This document shows, in pieces, positions 1 through 12,091 of a stretch of 64,000 nucleotides of DNA. Position 1 is the first letter of the stretch; every line of letters starts with the position of its first letter. The DNA comes from Luteimonas mephitis DSM 12574 (GTDB lineage: Bacteria > Pseudomonadota > Gammaproteobacteria > Xanthomonadales > Xanthomonadaceae). The stretch covers positions 186,001 through 250,000 of the forward strand of contig NZ_AULN01000013.1 in assembly GCF_000422305.1 (NCBI RefSeq). Direction: 5' to 3'. Position numbers and translations under genes: made by a program. Below the pieces are notes generated by a model. It saw only the letters and a list, made by a program, of their open reading frames with translations. It was not told the DNA's origin and did not search any database.

Positions 1-2
1 AC

Positions 3-943
<941 letters not shown>

Positions 944-947
<4 letters not shown>

Positions 948-1948
948 ACGAGACCACCGCCGACACCCGCCGCGCGCTTGCCGCGGTCGTCATCGCGCTG
1001 GCCTCGGCGCTGTTCTTCACCCTGACCTACGTGCTCAACCGCGCCAGCGCCATCGATGGCGGGCACTGGGCGTGGACGGCATCGCTGCGCTACCTGATCA
1101 CGCTGCCGCTGCTGCTGCCGCTGATGCCGTGGCAGGGCGGCGTGGCGCCGGCGTGGCGCGCGATCCGCGCGCATCCGTGGGTATGGCTGCGCTGCAGCGC
1201 GATCGGCTTCGTCGGCTTCTACGTGCTGCTTTGCTATGCGGCCGACAGCGGGCCGTCGTGGCTGGTCGCCGGCAGCTTCCAGTTCACCGTGATTGCCGGG
1301 ATGCTGTGCGCGCCGCTGATCTATCGCGATGCGCGGCGCCGGATCCCGCGCGCGGCGCTGGCCATCGGCGCGGTGATCGTTGCCGGCGTGCTGCTGCTGC
1401 AGTTCGGCCACGCTGATGGCGCACTCGACCGTGCCGGCTGGATCGCACTGGCCTGCGTGCTTGGCGCGGCGGTGATGTATCCGCTCGGCAACCGCCTGCT
1501 GCTGCTGCACCTGGAGCGCACCGGCGAAGACCTCAACGCGACCCAGCGCGTGTTCGGCATGACCCTGGCCAGCCAGCCGCTGTGGATCGCGATTGCAGCC
1601 TTTGCCTGGCACGAGGCCGGCGTCCCGTCCGCGGGGCACGTCTGGCTGGCCGGCGGGGTTGCGCTGAGCGCCGGCGTGATCGCCACCATCCTCTTCTTCC
1701 AGGCCACCGGCATGGTCCGCGACAACCCGGCTGCGCTCGGCGCCGCCGAGGCGATGCAGGCGGCCGAGCTGCTGTTCGCCACGGTGCTGGGCGTGGTGTT
1801 CCTGCACGAAGCCTGGCCGCGCGGCATTGCCATCTGGGGCGCGGTGCTGGTGGTGCTGGGGATCGTCGCGTTCGCCGCGCTGGTGGCGCGCCGCAGCGCC
1901 GGCAGCCTGCCGCGCACGCGCGCGCTGCGGACGGATCGCGGGGCATGA
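944..1948 (+). CDS. DMT-superfamily (EmrE-like) multidrug resistance efflux transporter
   Basis: A 334-residue polytopic inner-membrane protein with about ten hydrophobic helices. It resembles the PF13536-type branch of the drug/metabolite transporter superfamily annotated as multidrug resistance efflux transporters. The start is the ATG overlapping the bioF stop; the frame stays open upstream, but the sequence there is a shadow of bioF. Its stop overlaps the bioH start by four bases, so it is embedded in the biotin operon with no room for its own promoter. Family knowledge gives transport of small molecules. A link to biotin intermediates or export is inference from context only, and the substrate cannot be read from the sequence. 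Confidence 0.85.
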
Positions 1949-2742
1949 AGGAGAACGACCTGTATATCGAGGAAACCGGCGAAGGCTCGCCGCTGGTGCT
2001 GCTGCACGGCTGGGCGATGCACGGTGGCGTGTTCGCACTGCTGGTCGAACGCCTGCGCGAACGCCACCGATTGTTCATCGTCGACCTGCCCGGCCACGGC
2101 CGCAGCCGCGACAGCGCCGTGCCGCTGGCGCCCGAAGCCTGCGCCGAAGCGATCGCCGCGCGGGTCCCGCGCGCGCCGTGGTGCGGCTGGTCGCTGGGCG
2201 GGCTGGTCGCGCTGCACGCGGCGGCGACGCGGCCCGACGCGGTGCGGGGCCTGGTGATGCTGTGCGCCAGCCCGCGCTTCGTGCGCGGCGACGGCACCGG
2301 CGATGATGGATGGAAGTACGGGATGTCGGCGGAGGTCTTCCGCGATTTCGCGACGGGTTTGCGCAGCGACTACCGCGCCACGCTCGACCGCTTCATCGCG
2401 CTGGAGGCGTTCGGCTCCGACGACGCGCGCGGCGAACTGCGTACCCTGCGCGCCGAAGTGTTCTCGCGCGGCGAGCCGGCCGCGCACGTGCTCGCCGACG
2501 GCCTGGAACTGCTGGAGACCGCCGACCTGCGCGACGAGCTGCCGAAGCTCGCGGTGCCCAGCCTGTGGATCGCCGGTCGCCGCGACCGCCTGGTCGACCC
2601 GCGCGCGATGCGCGCGGCCGCAGGCATGGCGCCGAATGCGAAGTTCGCGGTCGTCGAACACGGCGGGCACGCGCCGTTCCTCACCCATGCCGACGAAGTC
2701 GCCGCGCTGCTCGACGGTTTCATGCAGGGACTGCCGGCATGA
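1945..2742 (+). CDS. bioH: pimeloyl-ACP methyl ester carboxylesterase
   Basis: A 265-residue cytoplasmic alpha/beta hydrolase. BioH cleaves the methyl ester of pimeloyl-ACP, closing the modified fatty-acid cycle that makes the biotin pimelate moiety. The N-terminal LLHGWAMHGGVF carries the oxyanion-hole HGW motif. The nucleophile elbow is GWSLGG near residue 80, the catalytic Asp is in WIAGRRDRLVD and the catalytic His is in EHGGHAPF. Length matches E. coli BioH (256 aa). It overlaps the transporter upstream and bioC downstream (ATGA in both cases), which supports both the assignment and translational coupling. Confidence 0.95.
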   Translation: MKENDLYIEETGEGSPLVLLHGWAMHGGVFALLVERLRERHRLFIVDLPGHGRSRDSAVPLAPEACAEAIAARVPRAPWCGWSLGGLVALHAAATRPDAVRGLVMLCASPRFVRGDGTGDDGWKYGMSAEVFRDFATGLRSDYRATLDRFIALEAFGSDDARGELRTLRAEVFSRGEPAAHVLADGLELLETADLRDELPKLAVPSLWIAGRRDRLVDPRAMRAAAGMAPNAKFAVVEHGGHAPFLTHADEVAALLDGFMQGLPA

Positions 2743-3623
2743 GCAAGGTGTTCGATCCGCGCCAGGTGCGGCGTGCGTTCTCGCGCGCGTCGAGCAGCTA
2801 CGACGCGGCCGCGGCGCTGCAGCATGAAGTCGAGTCGCGCCTGCTCGAGTCGCTCGACTACCTCGAGGACCGCGTGCCGGACACTATCCTCGACCTCGGC
2901 TGCGGCCCCGGTCACGCCGCCGCGGCGATGCGCAAGCGCTGGCCGCGGGCGCGCGTGGTCGCGATGGACATCGCGTTGCCGATGCTGCAGCAGGCGCGGC
3001 GGCGCAGCAGCTGGAACCCTTTGCACAAGCCCATCGACCGCATCAACGCCGACGCGCGCGCGCTGCCGCTGGCCGACGACAGCGTCGACGTGCTGTTCTG
3101 CAACCTGTGCATGCAGTGGGTCGATGACCTGCCGGCCGCGTTCGCCGGCTTCCGCCGCGTGCTCAAGCCCGGCGGCCTGCTGCTGGTCTCGACCTTCGGT
3201 CCCGACACCCTGCAGGAGCTGCGCGAGGCGTTCGCCGCCGCCGACAGCGCGCCGCACGTCAGCCCGTTCGCTTCGATCGCGCAGTTCGGCGATGCGCTGA
3301 TGCACGCCGGCTTCCACGACCCGGTGCTCGACCGCGACGTGTTCGTGCACGGCCATGACGACCTGCCGGCGCTGATGCACGAGTTGCGCGCGATCGGCGC
3401 CACCAACGCGCTGGCGTCGCGCCGGCCCACGCTGACCGGCAAGGCGCGCTTTGCCGCCGCCGCGAGCGCATACGAACACGAGCGCCGCGACGGCCGCCTG
3501 CCCGTGACGTGGGAAGTGATCTACGCCCAGGCCTGGGGCCCGCAGCCGGGCGCGCCGATCCGCGAGGGCGGCTTCGACGTGACCTCGATCCCGGTGTCGA
3601 AGATCCCGATCCGGCGGCGATGA
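2739..3623 (+). CDS. bioC: malonyl-ACP O-methyltransferase
   Basis: SAM-dependent methyltransferase of 294 residues. BioC methylates the free carboxyl of malonyl-ACP so that the fatty-acid elongation enzymes can build pimeloyl-ACP methyl ester, which BioH then hydrolyses. Motif I is ILDLGCGPGHAA near residue 50, and the acidic post-I residue is in VVAMDIALPML. The conserved BioC segment FCNLCMQWVDD and the HELRAIGATNA block near residue 215 distinguish it from generic methyltransferases. It is the last gene of the bio operon. A 10-bp-stem hairpin lies 125 bases downstream. Confidence 0.95.
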   Translation: MSKVFDPRQVRRAFSRASSSYDAAAALQHEVESRLLESLDYLEDRVPDTILDLGCGPGHAAAAMRKRWPRARVVAMDIALPMLQQARRRSSWNPLHKPIDRINADARALPLADDSVDVLFCNLCMQWVDDLPAAFAGFRRVLKPGGLLLVSTFGPDTLQELREAFAAADSAPHVSPFASIAQFGDALMHAGFHDPVLDRDVFVHGHDDLPALMHELRAIGATNALASRRPTLTGKARFAAAASAYEHERRDGRLPVTWEVIYAQAWGPQPGAPIREGGFDVTSIPVSKIPIRRR

Positions 3624-3747
3624 GGTCCGACGCGGTGGTTCCTGTTCTGCGTGCGATTCAGCGGCGGGATACTGAAAGCAACCAGAACAGGGGCCGACAC
3701 TCAGCTTTGTCTGCGACAGGCCACGGGAAAATGCGTTGCCAGCAGGA

Positions 3748-3772
3748 GATGGCCGCCAAAGCGGCGGCCATC
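3748..3772. terminator. hairpin between convergent genes (possible terminator)
   Basis: A perfect 10-bp stem (GATGGCCGCC / GGCGGCCATC) with a 5-base loop lies between the end of bioC and the end of the leftward gene at 3806. There is no clear T-run on either side, so intrinsic termination is only a possibility. Confidence 0.4.
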
Positions 3773-3790
3773 CCTGAAATATCCTGCGCG

Positions 3791-3815
3791 TTCACGGTTC
3801 ACGGTTCACGGTTCA
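3791..3815. repeat. short tandem repeat, unit TTCACGG, 3.6 copies
   Basis: Three and a half head-to-tail copies of a 7-base unit. The stop codon of the leftward gene (3806-3808) lies inside the array. A copy-number change at positions 3809 and above would alter the extreme C-terminus of that protein. Confidence 0.8.
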
Positions 3816-4264
3816 CTGGTCGGGGGTGTACTGCGTTGGAACTCGTAATATGTCAAAACCCACCCGCCGCCTTGTCCATTGCTTACCCATGTGTAAGTCC
3901 ATGTTTCGGTAATGCCGCCACCCGTATGCGCAATGGTGAGTGTCTCCCCATTGGTTCCGCTGGGTGGCAGCGGAACTGGCGGTTCGCCACCCACATTCGC
4001 TCGATCCGACGCGCTCCCCCGAACCGTCTTGATCGATACCAGGAACTCCCCCTTCAAATCAGAACTCTCGAACAAGCCCTGCTTTGAAGGTGCGTCGTGT
4101 GCCATCAGCCAATCAATGATTTGACGCCCCTCGCGCGAGGTCACGCCGTAGGTCGCTGTCGAAGTGGTGACAGTCTCTACATCGGATGTGCGGGCATGCG
4201 CCGAACCACTCCCTACAAGGCCCAGCGAGAGAGTGATGGCGATGATTGAGGGAATATTCTTCAT
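3806..4264 (-). CDS. small exported protein of unknown function in lower-GC DNA
   Basis: A 152-residue protein beginning with a clear Sec signal peptide (MKNIPSIIAITLSLGLVGS, cleavage likely after GSAHA). The mature part is Ser/Thr/Gly-rich with a GGGITETWTYTW stretch and no catalytic motif I recognise. The frame opens earlier (4360), but the ATG at 4264 has an AAAGAG ribosome-binding site and starts the signal peptide. Codon use is visibly less GC-biased than in the neighbours, suggesting acquisition or relaxed selection. The C-terminus ends within a tandem repeat. Function unknown. Confidence 0.65.
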   Translation of the reverse strand: MKNIPSIIAITLSLGLVGSGSAHARTSDVETVTTSTATYGVTSREGRQIIDWLMAHDAPSKQGLFESSDLKGEFLVSIKTVRGSASDRANVGGEPPVPLPPSGTNGETLTIAHTGGGITETWTYTWVSNGQGGGWVLTYYEFQRSTPPTSEP

Positions 4265-4590
4265 GAAAACTCTTTGGTAGACAGTCAACTTCGCGATTCG
4301 ACACAACACACTGGCTTGCAGAATGAAACCGAATGAATGTGCTTGCGAACGCTGAATCAACTTCCCCGCTTCTCTCCTCTCCTCCGCCGGCCTTGTACCT
4401 CGTACGCGGTGTACGGACCGTGATCTGCATTACGCGATATCAGCAAGAAGAAAATAGGCCAGGAACTAGCTGTTCGCCGACGATCCAATTGAAGTGCGAA
4501 GCCGTCTCCCCGCAAGGTCTCTGGTGCCAGTTGCTTCGATTCAGACACCACCGCCTACACTCGCCGCAACCGTCCTCATCGAAAGCCGCC
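4265..4590. other. gene-free intergenic stretch between divergent genes
   Basis: This 326-base stretch is less GC-rich than its surroundings and separates the divergent genes at 3806-4264 and 4591-5196. I see the ribosome-binding site of the leftward gene next to its start but no convincing full promoter. Short open frames here lack coding character. Confidence 0.5.
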
Positions 4591-5196
4591 ATGTCCGTCC
4601 GGCTCCGCCTCGTCCCGCTCTTGCTTGCCGGCGCGCTGGCGGCTTCGCCCGCGCTCGCGCAGGACGAATACGTCGTCGACCTGTCGCAGATCGACCCGGC
4701 GGCGATCCTCGCCAGCGCTGGCGACGTGCTGATGCGCGCGCCGGACGCCGCGATCGACGATCTGTTCCAGGCCACGCATGCCGCTTCGCAGTCGCCGCGC
4801 GACGCAAAGATCCTGTGCACGCTGTTCGACCCGCACGCCGACCGCGGCTTCGAGGCGCTCGCCGCCACCGCCAACCGGCTCGGCGCCGACCGCCGCGAAC
4901 GTTTCGCCATCGCCCTGGCCAACATCGCCGCCGCCGGCCTGCAGAACCCGCGGCAGCCTTACGACGCCATCGCGGCGAAGCAGACACTCAAGTCCGCCGG
5001 CGTGACCGCGATGCTGCTGCACGACGATTTCCTGCTCGGCATGACCGCCGAAGGCAACGACGCCGCCGCCCGCGACGCGCGCTGTCGCTCGTTCGGCTGG
5101 ATGCTCGATGCGCTGCAGGCCGTTCCTGCCCAACAGCGTGTCGCGGCGACGCGACTGATGCTCAACGAAGGACTGGCGCAGCTGGGGCCGCGCTGA
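4591..5196 (+). CDS. exported protein of unknown function
   Basis: A 201-residue protein with an N-terminal signal peptide (MSVRLRLVPLLLAGALAASP, cleavage probably after ALA before QDEYVVD). The rest is Ala-rich and predicted helical, with two cysteines (CTLF, RCRSF) that could pair in the periplasm. I recognise no domain. The start is the ATG opening the signal peptide; the longer frame to 4333 has no coding character. It stands alone, with a dispersed hairpin repeat following its stop. Confidence 0.7.
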   Translation: MSVRLRLVPLLLAGALAASPALAQDEYVVDLSQIDPAAILASAGDVLMRAPDAAIDDLFQATHAASQSPRDAKILCTLFDPHADRGFEALAATANRLGADRRERFAIALANIAAAGLQNPRQPYDAIAAKQTLKSAGVTAMLLHDDFLLGMTAEGNDAAARDARCRSFGWMLDALQAVPAQQRVAATRLMLNEGLAQLGPR

Positions 5197-5213
5197 GCCG
5201 ACGCACTCTGTTC

Positions 5214-5284
5214 TTGCAGGAGCGGCGGAAGCCGCGAGCGTCTTCCTCGCACGTCGCAGGTCGCGGTTTCCGCCGCTCCTGCAA
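5214..5284. repeat. dispersed inverted repeat, family R1 (copy a)
   Basis: Two 24-base arms, 5214-5237 and 5261-5284, pair with one G-T mismatch around a 23-base centre. The core of the arm is GGAGCGGCGGAAGCCGCGA. The same core recurs at 22009-22074 and, with CTTCAGCC variants, at 21922, 26347 and 27468. It lies between the convergent genes at 4591 and 5299. It is a REP-like hairpin and may terminate transcription or protect RNA ends. Confidence 0.85.
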
Positions 5285-5298
5285 CGCGCGGGCCGGCC

Positions 5299-6252
5299 TC
5301 ACCACGGCAGCGCGTCGAGGTCGACATTGCCGCCCGTGAGAACCACGCCCACGCGCTGGCCTGCGAAGCGTTCACGATGGCCCAGCACCATCGCCAGCGC
5401 GATCGCCGACGACGGCTCGACCAGCAGCTTCATGCGCTGCCACAGCAGCCGCATCGCCGCGATCGTGTCGCCATCGGTGACGGTGAGCACTTCGACGCCG
5501 TGTTCGCGCAGCAGCTCGAAATCCGGCGCGCCCAGGGTGCCGCGCAGGCCGTCGCAGATCGTGTCGGGAATGAAGTCGGTGACGCGTTCGCCGCGACGCA
5601 GCGATTCGAACGTGTCGGCCGCACCCGCGGGCTCGGCGCCGAACACGCGGCAACCGGGCGCCAGCGCGCGCGTGGCGATCGCGGTGCCCGAGGCCAGTCC
5701 GCCGCCGCCGACCGGGACCAAGATCGCGTCGAGCGTGCCGGTCGCATTGAGCAGTTCCATCGTTGCCGTGCCCTGGCCGGCGATCACGCGCGAATCGGTA
5801 TAGGGATGCACCAGTTCGGCGCCGGTGTCGGCCTGGACTTGTGCGCACATGGCTTCGCGTGCGGCGATGGTCGGCGCGCAGCGGTGCAGGACCGCGCCGT
5901 AGCCTTCGATCGCGGCGAGCTTGGCCGCCACCGCGTTGTCCGGCACCACCACGTGGCAGGGGATGCCGCGCGTGCGCGCCGCCAGCGCCAGCGCGCCGCC
6001 GTGGTTGCCGGAAGAATGCGTGACCACGCCGCGCGCGGCGGTGGCCTCGTCCAGCGACCACACCGCGTTGCAGGCGCCGCGGAACTTGAATGCACCGGCG
6101 CGCTGCAGCGGTTCGGCCTTGAAGTGCAGCGTGCAGCCGGCGATGGCGTCCAGGCCGCGCGAATGCAGCACCGGCGTGACGTGCGCATGCGGCGCGATGC
6201 GCGCCGCTGCAGACAGGATGTCGTTGAAACCGGGCAGCGCGGCGTGATCCAT
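5299..6252 (-). CDS. threonine/serine dehydratase-like PLP enzyme
   Basis: A 317-residue fold-type II PLP enzyme of the catabolic threonine dehydratase/serine racemase family. It has the PLP lysine in GAFKFRGA, the loop THSSGNHGGALA, the phosphate-binding glycine loop VPVGGGGLASG and the C-terminal VVLTGGNVDLDALPW. Length is close to TdcB (329 aa), with no C-terminal ACT regulatory domain, so feedback inhibition as in biosynthetic IlvA is not expected. A GTG two codons earlier (6258) could also be the start. Exact substrate (Thr, Ser or hydroxyaspartate) is not decided by sequence. Confidence 0.88.
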   Translation of the reverse strand: MDHAALPGFNDILSAAARIAPHAHVTPVLHSRGLDAIAGCTLHFKAEPLQRAGAFKFRGACNAVWSLDEATAARGVVTHSSGNHGGALALAARTRGIPCHVVVPDNAVAAKLAAIEGYGAVLHRCAPTIAAREAMCAQVQADTGAELVHPYTDSRVIAGQGTATMELLNATGTLDAILVPVGGGGLASGTAIATRALAPGCRVFGAEPAGAADTFESLRRGERVTDFIPDTICDGLRGTLGAPDFELLREHGVEVLTVTDGDTIAAMRLLWQRMKLLVEPSSAIALAMVLGHRERFAGQRVGVVLTGGNVDLDALPW

Positions 6253-6369
6253 GGGCACAGCGTACGATGGGCGAGGCTGTTCAGCTAACAGAACGCCGCT
6301 TGGCGAAAATTAAGCACGGATTCAAAGCCCGGGGCCGATGCTGGCCGCAGATAAACAGGGGAAGCCGCC

Positions 6370-7029
6370 ATGTTCCGTCAAATTGCCATTCTCGCCGCCG
6401 CCGTCGCACTGGCCGGTTGCGCCACCGATTACAGCTATCGGGGCGGCGCCGGCGGGGATTACTACTACGGGCGGCCGACGGTCGATTACTACGATTACGG
6501 CTATGGCGCGCCCTATGGCAGTGCCTATGGCTATCCGGGCAGCTGGTATGGCGGCGTGGGCATCGGCTATGGCTACGGCTACGGTGGTTACGGTTATCCC
6601 TACAGCTACTACGGCGGCTACTACCCGCCGTACTGGTGGTACCGGCCGCATCGTCCGCACCGCCCCCACAAGCCGCCGCATGAGGATGTCCCGCCGCGCG
6701 TGACCGGCGGCCGCCTGCCGCCGAGCCGGGTGGTCGGCAGCCAGCCGCCACGCAGTCCGGCGCAGGTGATTCCGCGCAACGGCGAGCGGCCGATGCTGCC
6801 GCCGCGCCAGGAAGCGCCCTGGCGTGGCCGCGCCGACGCCGGCCCGCCGCCGATGTCGCGGCCGGCGCCGCGTGCGGAGCGCCCGCCGTCCAGCAGCCCT
6901 CAACCCGCGCCCAGCTATCGACCGGCTTCCACCCCGCCGCGTCCGGCCCCGCCGGTATCGCGTCCGTCCCGGCCAACTTCGACACCGAGTTTCCGGGAAC
7001 GTGAACCCGATCGTAAACACGAGCGCTGA
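6370..7029 (+). CDS. Gly/Tyr-rich then Pro/Arg-rich lipoprotein
   Basis: A 219-residue predicted lipoprotein: the signal peptide MFRQIAILAAAVALAGC ends in a LAGC lipobox. Residues about 20-95 are an irregular Gly-Tyr repeat (YGYGYGGYGYPY and similar). Then comes a short His/Pro patch (RPHRPHRPHKPPHE), and the rest is Pro/Arg/Ser-rich and surely disordered. No enzymatic domain is visible. Low-complexity Gly/Tyr lipoproteins of this sort occur in Xanthomonadaceae, but I know no tested function. It stands alone between the dehydratase and mnmG. Confidence 0.75.
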   Translation: MFRQIAILAAAVALAGCATDYSYRGGAGGDYYYGRPTVDYYDYGYGAPYGSAYGYPGSWYGGVGIGYGYGYGGYGYPYSYYGGYYPPYWWYRPHRPHRPHKPPHEDVPPRVTGGRLPPSRVVGSQPPRSPAQVIPRNGERPMLPPRQEAPWRGRADAGPPPMSRPAPRAERPPSSSPQPAPSYRPASTPPRPAPPVSRPSRPTSTPSFREREPDRKHER

Positions 7030-7480
7030 TGCGCTTGCGTCCGGCGCAAACTGGACGCAAGCTAGGCGCGACTGACCGGTTGCGTCCTTTATTGACGTAA
7101 TGCGGACTGACCAATGTCGACACCCGGCGGAGTAATCCGGATCCCCCCTGTTCCGCTCTCCGCCGGGCGTCGGCGCCTAGACAAGGCGCCACTGGCGCAC
7201 CCTCCCCGGAAATGAAAAGGGGCCGAATGTCCCCCGACATTCGGCCCCGTTGCTACCCCGTCGTGCGCCTGGCCGGCCCTGTTCCGATTTCCAGCCTGCG
7301 CCCCCTCGCGCTTGCCACGTCGGGTGCAACGGGACAGTTTGCAGGAAGCGTGCCAACTGCTTCGGTGCGTCGCGATCGTCCGCCAGGGCCTAGAATGCCT
7401 CCCCTCCGTTTTGTGGCCGTGCGCACGGTTTCGCCGTCGCCTGCGGCATCGCTTCCTTTCCGCGCGGCGCCCGGCATCGC
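7030..7480. other. 451-base intergenic region with strong hairpins
   Basis: There is no protein-coding gene here. It holds a GGCGCC/GGCGCC hairpin near 7171-7190, the strong hairpin listed separately at 7218-7247 and a possible -10 element TAGAAT at 7391-7396 that could serve mnmG. Structured spacing of this kind could hide a small RNA, but I recognise no Rfam family. Confidence 0.4.
7214..7247 (-). terminator. strong hairpin, terminator-like in leftward orientation
   Basis: A perfect 12-bp stem GGGGCCGAATGT / ACATTCGGCCCC with a 6-base loop. Read leftward it is followed by CCTTTTCATTT, the form of an intrinsic terminator. Read rightward there is only GTTGCT, so it is a weak terminator for the rightward lipoprotein gene. 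No leftward gene is visible to its right. Confidence 0.55.
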
Positions 7481-9378
<1,898 letters not shown>

Positions 9379-9382
<4 letters not shown>

Positions 9383-9480
9383 GTCGGGGCTAAGTCCCGC
9401 GACACGTGGTGTCCGGAATCCGGCTGCACGAATGCAAACGCCGGTGCCGACTCCGGGCGTCGGGGGCGTAGCCCCGACCT
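9379..9480. repeat. dispersed inverted repeat, family R2 (copy a)
   Basis: Arms at 9379-9403 (GTAGGTCGGGGCTAAGTCCC...) and 9459-9480 (GTCGGGGGCGTAGCCCCGAC...) form a long inverted repeat between the convergent genes mnmG and tex. The first bases supply the mnmG stop codon. A second copy lies at 41067-41180. Confidence 0.8.
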
Positions 9481-9583
9481 GTGGTTCCGCGGGGAACGTT
9501 TGATTCGTTGCTGGAGCGCCGCATGGGCGCGATGGTTTTCCCTGTGGAGCATCGCGCGCATGGGGGGCTCCTGCAGAACGGCG

Positions 9584-11971
9584 TCAGTGTTTCAGGGCCT
9601 TGGCGAAGGCCGCGGCCAGCGCATTGTCAGGGGGCGGCGCCGCCGGTTTCGGCGGGCGTGCATCGCGGCGCACGCCGCGGTTGTCGGCGCTGCGTCCGCC
9701 TGCGTCGCGTCCGCGTGCATCACGCCCGCCCGCACCAGGCGCATTGGCATTGCGTCCGTCGCCCGGCCTGCCTTCGCCCGGCGCGTCGTCCAGCCGCCGC
9801 GTCAGCGCGATGCGCTTGCGCGCCACGTCGACCTCCAGCACCTTGACCTTGACGATGTCACCGGCCTTGACCACTTCGCGCGGGTCCTTGACGAAGCGGT
9901 CGGCGAGCGCCGAAATGTGCACCAGCCCGTCCTGGTGCACGCCGATGTCGACGAAGGCGCCGAACGCGGCGACGTTGCTCACCACGCCCTCCAGCACCAT
10001 GCCGACGCGCAGGTCCTTGATGTCCTCGACGCCTTCGGCGAAACGCGCGGCCTTGAACTCGGGGCGCGGGTCGCGGCCGGGCTTCTCGAGCTCCTTCAGG
10101 ATGTCGCGCACGGTCGGCACGCCGAAGCGTTCATCGGTGTAGCGCTCTGCCTTCAGCCCGCGCACGAACGCGCCGTCGCCGATGATCCGGGCAACGTCGC
10201 GGCCGCTTTCCGCCACGATCCGCTCGACCACCGGGTAGGCCTCCGGATGCACCGCGGAGGCGTCCAGCGGCTGGTCGCCGTCGGCGATGCGCAGGAAGCC
10301 GGCGCACTGTTCGAACGTCTTCTCGCCCAGCCGCGGCACCTTGAGCAGTTCGCTGCGGCGCTTGAACGGACCGTTGGCATCGCGGTGCACGACGATGTTC
10401 CCGGCCACCGTCGCCGACAGCCCCGACACGCGCGCCAGCAGCGCGGCCGACGCGGTGTTGACGTGCACGCCGACCGCGTTGACGCAGTCCTCCACGCGCG
10501 CGTCGAGTGCGCGCGCCAGCCGGTACTGGTCGACGTCGTGCTGGTACTGGCCGACGCCGATCGACTTGGGATCGATCTTCACCAGTTCGGCCAGCGGATC
10601 CTGCAGCCGGCGCGCGATCGACACCGCGCCGCGCAGCGAGACGTCGAGGTCGGGGAACTCGCTGGCCGCCAGCTCGGAGGCCGAGTACACCGACGCACCG
10701 GCCTCGCTGACCACGATCTTCTGCAGCCTGGATTCGGGATGGCGCGCGATCAGCTCGCCGGCGAGCCGGTCGGTTTCGCGGCTGGCGGTGCCGTTGCCGA
10801 TCGCGACCAGCGCCACGTCGTGCGCCTTGCACAGCTTCGCCAGCGACTGCAGCGACTGGTCCCACTGCCTGCGCGGCTCGTGCGGGTAGATGGTGTCGGT
10901 GGCGACCAGCTTGCCGGTGGCATCGACCACCGCGACCTTCACCCCGGTGCGCAGGCCGGGGTCGAGTCCCAGCACCGCCTTTGGCCCGGCCGGCGCGGCC
11001 AGCAGCAGGTCCTTGAGGTTGTCGCCGAACACCGCGATCGCCTCGGCCTCGGCCTTCTCGCGCGCCTGGTTGAACAGGTCGAGCATCAGGTGCAGCTGCA
11101 GCTTCGCGCGCCAGGCCAGGCGGCAGGCGTTGCCGAGCCAGGCATCGGCGGCGTTGTTGTCGATGCGGATGCCGGCGTGCAGGGCAACGCGGCCCTCGGC
11201 GTAGGCATTGCCGGCCTCGACGTCGGCGCCGGGATCGAGTTCGAGCTGCAGGAACTCCTCGCGCCGGCCGCGGAACAGGGCGAGCAGGCGGTGCGACGGG
11301 ATCTTCGCCAGCGGCTCGGCGTGGTCGAAGTAGTCGCGATACTTCGCGCCGGCCTCTTCCTTGCCGTCGGCGACGCGCGCGCGGATCACGCCGTTGGCCG
11401 ACAGCCATTCACGCAACTCGCCGACCAGCGCGGCGTTCTCGCCCCAGCGTTCGATCAGGATCGCGCGCGCGCCTTCCAGCGCGGCCTTGGCATCGGCCAC
11501 GCCGCGCTCGGCATCGACGAACGCCGCAGCAAACGTCTCCGGCACGCGGGACGGGTCGGCGAGCAGGCCGTCGGCCAGCGGTTCCAGCCCGGCCTCGCGC
11601 GCGATTTGCGCGCGCGTGCGGCGCCTGGGCTTGTAGGGCAGGTACAGGTCCTCGAGCCGCGACTTGCTGTCGGCCGCTTCGATGTCGGCGCGCAGCGCGT
11701 CGTCGAGCTTGCCCTGCTCGTCGATGCTGGCCAGGATCGCGGCGCGACGGTCCTCCAGTTCGCGCAGGTAGGCCAGCCGCGTTTCCAGGTTGCGCAGCTG
11801 GGTGTCGTCGAGGCCCTCGGTGACTTCCTTGCGGTAGCGCGCGATGAACGGCACCGTCGCGCCCTCGTCGAGCAGGCCCACGGCCGCTTCGACCTGTGCG
11901 GGCCGGGCGCCGATCTCGTCGGCGATGGTGGCGGCGATCTTGCGCGCGAGCGCGGGGGAAAGGGCCTGCAT
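9584..11971 (-). CDS. tex: RNA-binding transcription accessory protein Tex
   Basis: A 795-residue cytoplasmic nucleic-acid-binding protein of the Tex/Spt6-like family. In order it has an N-terminal helical Tex domain, a YqgF/RuvC-like domain ([16 protein letters not shown] near residue 330), helix-hairpin-helix segments ([15 protein letters not shown]) and an S1 RNA-binding domain ([20 protein letters not shown], about 650-730). The C-terminal 60 residues are a Gly/Arg/Asp-rich disordered tail, longer than in E. coli YhgF. The role in transcription fidelity and RNA turnover is from family knowledge. It converges with mnmG and has its own transcription unit. Confidence 0.96.
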   Translation of the reverse strand: MQALSPALARKIAATIADEIGARPAQVEAAVGLLDEGATVPFIARYRKEVTEGLDDTQLRNLETRLAYLRELEDRRAAILASIDEQGKLDDALRADIEAADSKSRLEDLYLPYKPRRRTRAQIAREAGLEPLADGLLADPSRVPETFAAAFVDAERGVADAKAALEGARAILIERWGENAALVGELREWLSANGVIRARVADGKEEAGAKYRDYFDHAEPLAKIPSHRLLALFRGRREEFLQLELDPGADVEAGNAYAEGRVALHAGIRIDNNAADAWLGNACRLAWRAKLQLHLMLDLFNQAREKAEAEAIAVFGDNLKDLLLAAPAGPKAVLGLDPGLRTGVKVAVVDATGKLVATDTIYPHEPRRQWDQSLQSLAKLCKAHDVALVAIGNGTASRETDRLAGELIARHPESRLQKIVVSEAGASVYSASELAASEFPDLDVSLRGAVSIARRLQDPLAELVKIDPKSIGVGQYQHDVDQYRLARALDARVEDCVNAVGVHVNTASAALLARVSGLSATVAGNIVVHRDANGPFKRRSELLKVPRLGEKTFEQCAGFLRIADGDQPLDASAVHPEAYPVVERIVAESGRDVARIIGDGAFVRGLKAERYTDERFGVPTVRDILKELEKPGRDPRPEFKAARFAEGVEDIKDLRVGMVLEGVVSNVAAFGAFVDIGVHQDGLVHISALADRFVKDPREVVKAGDIVKVKVLEVDVARKRIALTRRLDDAPGEGRPGDGRNANAPGAGGRDARGRDAGGRSADNRGVRRDARPPKPAAPPPDNALAAAFAKALKH

Positions 11972-12091
11972 CGTGTCCGGGTTCCATGCGACATGCGTCG
12001 CGATGCCCGCATTGTCGCAACGCCGCGCCTGCGGCGACAGGTTGACAGCGCATCGACTTGCCGCTGCGCGATGCCCAGCGCGGAGCCAGCG

